Assembly: GCA_021234155.1 (NCBI GenBank)
Contig: JAJEKV010000020.1
Coordinates: 628,938-692,937, forward strand
DNA length: 64,000 nt
Direction of reading: 5' to 3'
Source: Isoetes taiwanensis
Lineage: Eukaryota > Streptophyta > Lycopodiopsida > Isoetales > Isoetaceae
Every line of letters starts with the position of its first letter. Position 1 is the stretch's first letter. A program made the translations under genes and the position numbers. Under the pieces are notes generated by a model that was given only the letters and a program-made list of their open reading frames with translations, had not been told where the DNA came from and ran no database searches. Positions 58,889 through 64,000 of this stretch are shown in pieces.

Positions 58889-59215
58889 GTGCTATTCAAC
58901 CACAAGAGTATATCTAAAGTGTACTTCTTCAACGCAAGGGTCAAGCCGCAGATAGATAAGATCCATCATCCCGACAACCGAGCCATCGTGGAGGAGAGTC
59001 ATGATGCCTTACTTGCCAAAGAGACCGAAATGCATAGAAGGACAAAGGTCGAACTCGAAGATGGAGAAGTGCTAGCAACCCACTTCTTCCACGAGCTTCC
59101 CAGAGGCAACAGGAGGATCAAAACCGACGAAAGCACAATCAAAGTCACCGGAGGGTACCTCAAGACAAGAAGACGGCATAGCACTGCGGAACGTGATAAC
59201 GCCCAAGCCATGTGA
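58889..59215 (+). CDS. Unrecognised 108-codon ORF of the retrotransposon
   Basis: This is one of the longer coherent frames of the internal region. It contains FNHKSISKVYFFNARVKPQ, EESHDALLAKETEMHRRTKV and NRRIKTDESTIKVTGGYLKT. Unit 1 codes the second half in the same frame (36662-36847) and the first half in others. Differences between units in the shared part are few, and there are no internal stops. The first codon listed is TTG (no ATG), so it is an internal piece of a longer gene. Highly charged; family unknown; a gag-like or captured protein is possible. Confidence 0.35.
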   Translation: MLFNHKSISKVYFFNARVKPQIDKIHHPDNRAIVEESHDALLAKETEMHRRTKVELEDGEVLATHFFHELPRGNRRIKTDESTIKVTGGYLKTRRRHSTAERDNAQAM

Positions 59216-62200
59216 TCGAGGGATCAAACGAAGAAGTTTGGAAGCTCGATGGAGAACCAACTAGGTGAGGCGAGCCGATGACTTGCACGCTGCCTGCATG
59301 CAACTTGGTGAACCCAAGAATGAACGATTCAAAGAACAACCGCAAAGAGAACAACTCCTCAGGAGTATAGCCAAAGGAATCACAAGACAACCTCAAGAGA
59401 CGCCTCCAAATACTTCAAGTATCATGAAGGAGGAACACCACCACCGAGAAACGGGACTGAAGGTAATCAAATGTCCGAAGCATCAATGACCAAAGACACC
59501 TTTCGTTAGAATGTGATGCAAAGCGTGTTAAGCCATAGTCGACAAAAACGCCTGAGGGCCCAAGTATTTCAACAAGTTACCCCGGTATGAGTGACGACAA
59601 ATAGGAGGATATAGATCATCAACACCAATGAACACTAATGACATCGCCAGGGAGTAGGTGTGCAACTCAAGGAGGCACAAGGGGGACCTAATAGCTCTAG
59701 TAGTAATTGTAATTATGTAAGCTATATGTTTTGCATGTATAGCTCCCTTTGTTATTTCTTCCCTCCCATAGCGTAATCAGATCAAAGGAAGAGATGTCAT
59801 GCAAGTTGCGTGAGAGTGAAGCAATCAACATCGCCAACACTCTTCGGCAACACGACAACGATAAGAGGACTTCGGACGTGTGAGACATCGATGGAGTCGA
59901 AGAAACAATATCGAATACGAGAGTCGCATAAAAGAGTTCAAGATGAAAGATCTCTTTCCATCCGCCACCTTCGTGCATTTGAAAAGCGGCATGCAAGATT
60001 CAAGTGATCAACTACACCATCAAGCCACCAGCAATGAGAGGCTTCTAGCTTAACAAAGTCAACCTCTCGCATCAAAGGGGAGCCACCGCCAAGGAGACCC
60101 AAGTATCGAAATTTACTCGGAAGAACGCTACCTTGCTCCTTCAAGCGTGCACGAGCCGGATGAGCTTCTAGCAAGCTCAAAGATCTAAGGCCATGGGGCC
60201 TAGTAGGTTAAATGTATGGATGGTAACATCCATATTGGGATTAGAAGGCAATTCCCGGATATTCTCGTTGAAAGGATTGCCCAATTGGGAAGGAGACGAT
60301 AGGAGTAACTAAAATTATACACGATTGTTACCGCACATCCAACGTATTGAAACCACTTGGTGAGATTGATCTCCTCGCTAAGAAGGAATCACTACTAGGA
60401 TAATTGTTGACCATGTATAAATCTAGTATCTCCAAAAGAATAATCCAACCGAAAAGAAAAGAAGTAATCTAACAAGTCCCACCAACTTGTTACGGTGACA
60501 TCAATTCGATTGGTAGGAATATTCCAAGAGTTTAAATAACTAAGAAAGGGGAATCTCTAGAATAATAAAATAATAGTACATGCAAGGCACATCTAAAATA
60601 AGAATTATAGTAATCAAATAGTCTTTTGAGACAAAAGGAATTGTCGCATGACAAAACCTTGTGGTTTAGAATCGTTCTAACTAAGTAGATAACCCATAAC
60701 TATATTGAAATAAATGATAACATAATATGTGCATCCATCTTAGATGGTTATATATGTTAGCTAAGGCTAGTAACTTAATGCGCTAAGTAAGAAGCGATAA
60801 CCTCTTAAGGGGAGAATAGATATGATGTTGTGCGTAATGTCATTGAAGGGGTGCAGGACCATTTTTTTCAAAGAAAGTGGGAGGGCTCAATCTTATGATT
60901 GAACGACTTGCAACCGAATTGACCGACCAGAATAGAGTTCACTCCGCAATAGCCGGGCTTAATAGAGCGTAAGATAGATAGATAGATAGCTCAGGAGGCC
61001 TTCAACGCGTCTTAGACCCGACGATAGTAGTGAACTACACCAACGAAGTGGAGCAAAACTATGGGAGCAATGAACGACCAAGTCACCTCCAAACTACTCG
61101 ACGCCAATGAGTGGATGCGCTTTAGCCTTAGGTAAGGTATGCATGTATTATAAGCCTTAATGTGTCTTATTGATAAGTTAAATATAGACCCTAATAACCG
61201 TGATAGAAATTGTTGTACGATATGTATCATAGGAAATAAGTTAAATAACAACGATAATGTGAAGTAGCATGTTAATTAATCCTTCGCAAGGATGCAATTC
61301 CTTCCAAGGATAGCTATAGGTCCTTATAAATATAAATAGAAAATAGAATTCGATATACTTAAGTGCATCTTAGGGATATACTTCCAAGGGTAATGCAGGA
61401 CCCAAGGAAGAGAATAAGAAGCACATCTAATTCTTGTGTATGATAATTAAAACCCTGTCTATAATACAATAGGTCTAAATCAGGGTTATTGTTTAAATAA
61501 TCGCGATCTAAAAGTCGTTAAATATTGCAAAGCTTAGAGTAAATATAATTGTACTATCGGAAGTAATGTATCCGATACTATGATAATGTTAATTCATAAA
61601 TATTACCTTAGGGTAATTATGTTAATCACATGCATTAAGGGAGCCAGAAAAAAAAAAAAAAAAAAAAAAACATGTCGATTTGTGTTTAGATTAGTTTCAT
61701 GTGTAGTTAAGATTAATTACGATCGCGCATGCAACCTATGCTTGGTATGGATTGCATGCGTTGTTACCGATGATGAGACCACTACGGTGATCTCTAGGGC
61801 GGGTGTAATGTCAATGTAGGCATGACCGCGTTTCCGCCTGGACGAAAGTGGAAGGTAGATTAGAAAGTCTACTTCTGTCCCACGGAAGTAGACGACCTCG
61901 AGAGAAAGGAGGTCATTAAGGAATGCATTGATAGGAAAGGCACCTTTAGCCCCATATATGCTTTGATAGGAGGAATCTATCCTTCACGCCCCCCACGCGG
62001 GAAGGATATCCTCCACGCCAAAACTAGAGGTGTAGGCATGAGCGCATATAGGCATATAGGCGCTGTCTCCACGGCCATAATGGAAGATCCACCCTCTTCC
62101 TACGCCGGGAGATTAGCCATGCATCCATGTAGATAGGTGGGGTGGTCACCATATAACCAAAATTTTTTGTAATAATTAATAATAGGTAGTGTCGACCTGC

Positions 62201-62240
62201 AGGCCAATAGAGCGCCCGGGGCAAGGAGGTCGAACTACGA
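59216..62240 (+). other. AT-rich 3' internal region of unit 2 element
   Basis: Counterpart of 36848-39890. It carries the GATA run (60973-60985), the A run grown to 22 A (61649-61670), and the ATTACCTTAGGGTAAT dyad (about 61603). No gene was recognised. Confidence 0.45.
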
Positions 62241-62243
62241 AGG

Positions 62244-62740
62244 CTTGCAACACAAATTTTGTTATAATGTGTTGCAAGGGATGAAGGGTACCTTAGAAGT
62301 GTAAATTTTGTATGAAATTGATAAACTTTGATAAACTTAAATGTTGTATTAAGTAAGGTTAATAATTACCTTGCGTGGATTAAGTTATGATGTGATAAGT
62401 TAATAGGATAACGAAATAGTAATGTCTTAAACATTACCTTAGAGTAATTCTAATAATTAAGATAGTAAGTATGTAATTATAGATATTGTAAAATTAATGC
62501 AGATTTTTAAGGTATGAAGACCGCAACACAAATTTTGTTGAATGTGTTGCAAGGAATGAAGAGTACCTTAAATAATAATTGTATATGAAAGTGTTAAATT
62601 GTGATAAACTAAATGTTGTGATAATAGAAACTAATAAGTACCTTATTTTAGTAGAAGTTACGAATTGACAACTTATTTGATAATGTAATGGCGTAATAAT
62701 GATTTAAAAATATTATCTTAAGGTAATCGTAATAAATGTG
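62244..62740 (+). repeat. Subterminal two-copy repeat with hairpins, unit 2
   Basis: CTTGCAACACA/TGTGTTGCAAG stem at 62244-62278 and second unit from 62523. Nearly identical to 39894-40440. Confidence 0.6.
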
Positions 62741-62851
62741 TAAGTATTATAATAGTATATCGTATGCATCGTGTTGATTGCGTGTTAGGAAGATTCCAAG
62801 GTGGAGAACCACGATGTCGCGGACAAAGATCATTTCAAGGTGGGGAGAATG

Positions 62852-64000
62852 TGACGCTTCAAAGACGAAGATACGCCCCCGTGACGATATTGTAATCGCG
62901 CCACGCCGCATTACGCCACCCCGACCGACATGTACGCCAACGTAGTAGCCATGGGTAGCCCCTAGGGGGCAACTTGCTAAGAATGTGTATTAGTATTAAT
63001 GTGCACATTTTCCAATGTACACATTAATGTGGGCACACATTTCCATGTGGCCACTTGATGCCAAGTGGGCCATACCCATAGGTGTAATTAATGTGCACAT
63101 TTTCCAATGTACACATTCATTAATGTGCACACATTTCCATGTGAGCACATTTGGGTGCACACATTTCCATGTGGGCACATTTGGCCACCTAGCCCTTAAA
63201 GGCAAGTGGGTTCTTTTCCCAATTATCCCACATGCCTAAAGGGGATAATTGGAAACCCTAGCCACCCCTTGTCTATTTAAGTAGGAGAACCCTAACTTGC
63301 CCATTTTCGTTTCTAGGGTTTTAGAGCTCTGCTTTGGCCGCCTCAAGAGCTAAAACCGCCTCCCCCCACTGTCCGGAGAGAATTGCATCATTAGTTTTCC
63401 TTGATTCGAGCATTTCGTTAGGATGGTCGAGTTCAGTCGAGGAGGAACTCAAGGATCGGGGTATTTAGGCAATTTAGTAGTCTAAACCCCATTTCACCAT
63501 CGAATCGGTAGGTTTAGCCTCTTAAATTGCCCGTAGCGACCCTCTAGAACTCTAGATAGCGATTCTAACTAAAGAACCTAACTCTATGATATAGATTAGA
63601 TCTTGTTCTTTTTAGTTCTTCCGTGATGTATATGGATGATGTATCTCCCTCGGAACTCCTTTGTATTGGGAAGGGGGTAGAGACCTAAAGCTTGGTAGTA
63701 GATGCTCCTAGATTAGCCTCTCTAGCACACTATAGATGCCCGCCGGCACAAGAGCCACACCTGGTTGTGGGGTGAAGGGGCCGAGGCGGGCTTATAAGGA
63801 GGTTCGTTCTTCGACTCTTGAAACGATCCCTATGGTGTGTTAGTGCTACCGGGATCATTGTGACTAGGTCTAATGGCTTGCCACCGTGTGTGGGGCAAGG
63901 CATGGGCTCGACACTGTGGAGGTGGTGAATATGACCTTCCATTGAGTTCCGTAAGTCGAATACGGGCAAAGGCCCTAGTCACCTTGAGTCAGCATGTAGA
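62852..64000 (+). repeat. 3' LTR of unit 2 element, incomplete at window end
   Basis: It starts TGACGCTTCAAAGAC after GGTGGGGAGAATG. The U3 palindrome at 62995-63028, U3 repeats to 63190 and the TATA-like box at 63274 are closer to LTR1 than to LTR2 or LTR3 in the U3 part. It runs off the right edge. Confidence 0.72.

Larger units (their letters stand above)
42111..64000. repeat. Segmental tandem duplication, unit 2 (runs off the window)
   Basis: This is the second copy of the 22.4-kb unit, matched from the first base to the window end, which corresponds to about 41,620 of unit 1. AT-rich parts are nearly identical (for example 48,060-48,400 against 25,680-26,020). GC-rich parts show dense small indels at CAG, CTG and CG words. 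The next junction would be expected about 500 bases beyond the window, so a third unit is possible. Confidence 0.85.
52408..64000 (+). mobile_element. LTR retrotransposon, copy in unit 2 (3' LTR cut by window edge)
   Basis: Same layout as the unit 1 element: 5' LTR 52408-54964, altered PBS, hairpins at 55738-55799 and 55934-56001, internal region, subterminal repeat at 62244-62740, purine tract and 3' LTR from 62852. It arose with the segmental duplication, not by separate insertion, because flanks and neighbours are shared. Confidence 0.75.

Noticed and set aside
42111-64000. Unit 2 retrotransposon as an independent insertion of the same family
   Set aside because: Its upstream flank, inverted repeat, LINE and PARP16 neighbours are the same as in unit 1, so it was copied with the whole segment.

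Overview
The window is nuclear DNA from a land plant. Genes are split by GT-AG introns, intergenic DNA is AT-rich, and the rest is plant-type transposons (LINE, Helitron and long-LTR retrotransposon remnants). The first gene encodes an LRRC45-like centriole-linker protein, which points to a plant with swimming sperm. A fern is my best guess; lycophyte, bryophyte, cycad or Ginkgo cannot be excluded. No species-specific marker was recognised.

Layout. (1) 1-9.3 kb: one intact 22-exon LRRC45-like gene on +, 654 codons by hand-spliced model. (2) 9.3-19.7 kb: transposon graveyard. It holds a foldback repeat at 10.14 kb, a tandem motif ending in a T31 run at 11.6 kb, a broken unrecognised ORF at 11.9-13.3 kb, a Helitron replicase fragment on - at 14.4-15.3 kb, and a LINE reverse transcriptase plus zf-RVT fragment on - at 15.6-17.5 kb. 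Three unrelated two-copy tandem repeats follow at 18.4-19.25 kb. (3) 19,719-42,110: a unit of about 22.4 kb. It contains a PARP16-like mono-ADP-ribosyltransferase gene with a possible divergent transcript, a LINE fragment (ORF1-like plus endonuclease, no reverse transcriptase), a 132-bp inverted repeat, and a large LTR retrotransposon starting at 29,983. (4) 42,111-64,000: a second tandem copy of that unit, still running at the window edge. The copy boundary lies inside the 3' LTR.

The LTR element has a 2.6-kb 5' LTR, a primer-binding site matching the initiator-tRNA-Met class, twin leader hairpins, about 7.9 kb of internal DNA without a recognisable protease, reverse transcriptase, RNase H or integrase, and a purine-rich tract. 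It looks like a non-autonomous, LARD-like element.

The two units agree almost base for base over AT-rich stretches. Their differences cluster at CAG/CTG and CG sites as small indels and odd substitutions. The second PARP16 copy is broken by such changes. Either this is real decay or it is consensus error at methylated cytosines, so every frameshift after about 22.7 kb should be read with that caution. I see no cooperating gene cluster: the two real genes (LRRC45-like, PARP16-like) are independent single genes among repeats.
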